A stretch of DNA of 5,410 nt from Geminicoccaceae bacterium. GTDB taxonomy: Bacteria > Pseudomonadota > Alphaproteobacteria > Geminicoccales > Geminicoccaceae. The translations under genes and the position numbers were made by a program. Below the pieces are notes generated by a model, which was not told where the DNA came from, searched no databases, and saw nothing but the letters and a program-made list of their open reading frames with translations. Positions within the stretch are counted from its first letter, which is position 1, and every line of letters begins with the position of its first letter. Positions 4,395 to 5,410 of this stretch are shown piece after piece. The stretch is taken from NCBI GenBank assembly GCA_020446285.1, contig JAGREZ010000300.1:1-5410 (forward strand), written 5' to 3'.

Positions 4395-5410
4395 ATGGAA
4401 AATCCGTTTCAGCGAGTTGTTGCAGTCGCGCGCAGGTGCATGTTGCTGGCAGGGATGTTCAGCCTTGGCGTCAATTTGCTGATGCTGACCGTGCCGCTCT
4501 ACATGCTGAATCTCTACGACAAGGTGATCACCAGCAAGAGCGAGGCGACATTGCTGTATCTGACGATCATTGCGATCTTCGCGCTGATCGTCATGGGCTT
4601 GCTCGACCTGATCCGTTCGCAGATCCTTGTCCGTCTCGGCCTCTGGGCGGATCACGGCCTGAGCCCGGTGGTCTTCAGCGGGATCATCGATGCCACACAG
4701 ACCGGCGAGATGCAATCCACCCGCATGTTGTCCCATGTCCACGAGATCCGCGCATTTCTGAGCAGCGGATCGATCCTCCAGGCGCTCGACGCGCCCTGGC
4801 TGCCGATCTACATGCTCATCCTCTGGTTCCTGCATCCGCTGATCGGATTGCTGGGTTTTACCGCCGCCTGCATCCTTCTCGGCCTCGCCTATCTCAACGA
4901 GGTAACGACCAAGCGCCCCTTCCAGAAGACCGGCGTGCTGCTCGCCCAGTCGCAGAAGGATGTCGAGGCGACCGTGCGCAACAGCGAGGTCATCACCGCG
5001 CTCGGCATGAAGGACAATATCATCAGCCGCTGGATGACCGGCTATATCGAGGGCCTGTCGGCGGCGCAGGCGGCGAACGCCACCTCGCGCACCATCCTCG
5101 CCGTCGCCAAGACGATCCGGCTGACGCTCCAGCTCGCCGTGCTGGGGCTCGGCGCCTATCTCGTCCTGGAGCAGGAGTTCACGCCGGGCATGATGATCGC
5201 CGGATCGATCCTCCTCGCCCGCGCGCTGTCGCCGGTGGAAAATGCCATCGATACCTGGAAACACCTTCTCGCCACCCGGGAAGCCTACACGAATCTCTCC
5301 GCATTCTTCGAGAAGATGACGGCGGAGCACGCCCACGAGAAATTCGACCTTCCGCCGCCACAGGCCCGTCTGCATGCGGAAAATGTGGTCTTTGCCTATC
5401 CCGACAAACC
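4395..5410 (+). CDS. type I secretion ABC transporter permease/ATPase, PrtD family (3' truncated by window)
   Basis: The visible 338 codons are the transmembrane part of a PrtD-type T1SS exporter, the inner-membrane motor that drives C-terminally tagged proteins such as RTX proteins through a membrane fusion protein and an outer-membrane channel. Family hallmarks are NLLMLTVPLYMLNLYDKV at 27-44, then SKSEATLLYL, the soluble-loop DAPWLPIY at 132-139, and ARALSPVENAIDTWK at 275-289. Hydrophobic segments lie at about 19-38, 51-72, 134-150, 151-168, 235-256 and 261-275, giving the expected six helices. No C39 peptidase-like domain precedes them. The nucleotide-binding domain starts at about 326 (LHAENVVFAYPDK); its Walker A lies beyond the edge. 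ATG 4395 matches the family's N-terminus but has a poor ribosome site; TTG 4383, behind AGG at 4375-4377, is an alternative after the in-frame TGA at 4371. The RTX protein upstream is the obvious candidate cargo. Confidence 0.93.
   Translation, partial: MENPFQRVVAVARRCMLLAGMFSLGVNLLMLTVPLYMLNLYDKVITSKSEATLLYLTIIAIFALIVMGLLDLIRSQILVRLGLWADHGLSPVVFSGIIDATQTGEMQSTRMLSHVHEIRAFLSSGSILQALDAPWLPIYMLILWFLHPLIGLLGFTAACILLGLAYLNEVTTKRPFQKTGVLLAQSQKDVEATVRNSEVITALGMKDNIISRWMTGYIEGLSAAQAANATSRTILAVAKTIRLTLQLAVLGLGAYLVLEQEFTPGMMIAGSILLARALSPVENAIDTWKHLLATREAYTNLSAFFEKMTAEHAHEKFDLPPPQARLHAENVVFAYPDK

Noticed and set aside
4308..5375. 355-codon minus-strand ORF
   Set aside because: It is antisense to the T1SS transporter, whose plus-strand translation shows clear family motifs and helices; the Gln/Arg/Glu/Asp-rich product is typical of an antisense membrane gene.

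Overview
The window looks like chromosomal DNA of a GC-rich alphaproteobacterium. The evidence is strongly GC-biased codon use from about position 1680 onward, Shine-Dalgarno-led genes, and a PrtD-type type I secretion (T1SS) ABC transporter. No species can be named from the sequence alone. The first ~480 bases are clearly different: a hand count gives about 41% GC over bases 1-420. They hold no recognisable gene, only a possible fragment of a leftward gene at the left edge.

All well-supported genes are on the + strand. (1) 692-1510 is a small RTX (calcium-binding nonapeptide repeat) protein with no visible enzymatic domain. It has an Asp-Pro linker and a short hydrophobic C-terminal tail, as expected of a T1SS cargo. 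It is followed by an excellent intrinsic terminator (1552-1580). (2) 1678-2133 is an unrecognised 151-residue, very acidic protein built from three degenerate copies of an aromatic/DD-GG-VGS-GG-VV-DD motif. It has a GTG start and a good ribosome binding site. (3) 2171-3136 is a pirin-family bicupin with all four metal ligands. (4) 3219-4217 is an exported M23 metallopeptidase, probably a lipoprotein, with a complete LytM zinc site and an extra C-terminal domain. (5) 4395 to the right edge is the membrane domain of a PrtD-family T1SS permease/ATPase. It is cut just as its nucleotide-binding domain begins.

A plausible reading is a secretion locus: the RTX protein, and perhaps the acidic repeat protein, would be exported by the transporter, whose membrane fusion partner would be expected just past the right edge. 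The pirin and M23 genes lie between cargo and transporter, and their role there is not evident. The RTX gene and the acidic repeat-protein gene share a 9-base word (ATGGTCACA) inside dyad-symmetric sequence just upstream of their starts. This suggests, but does not prove, a common regulator.

The least explained items are the acidic repeat protein and the paired palindromes in front of it.
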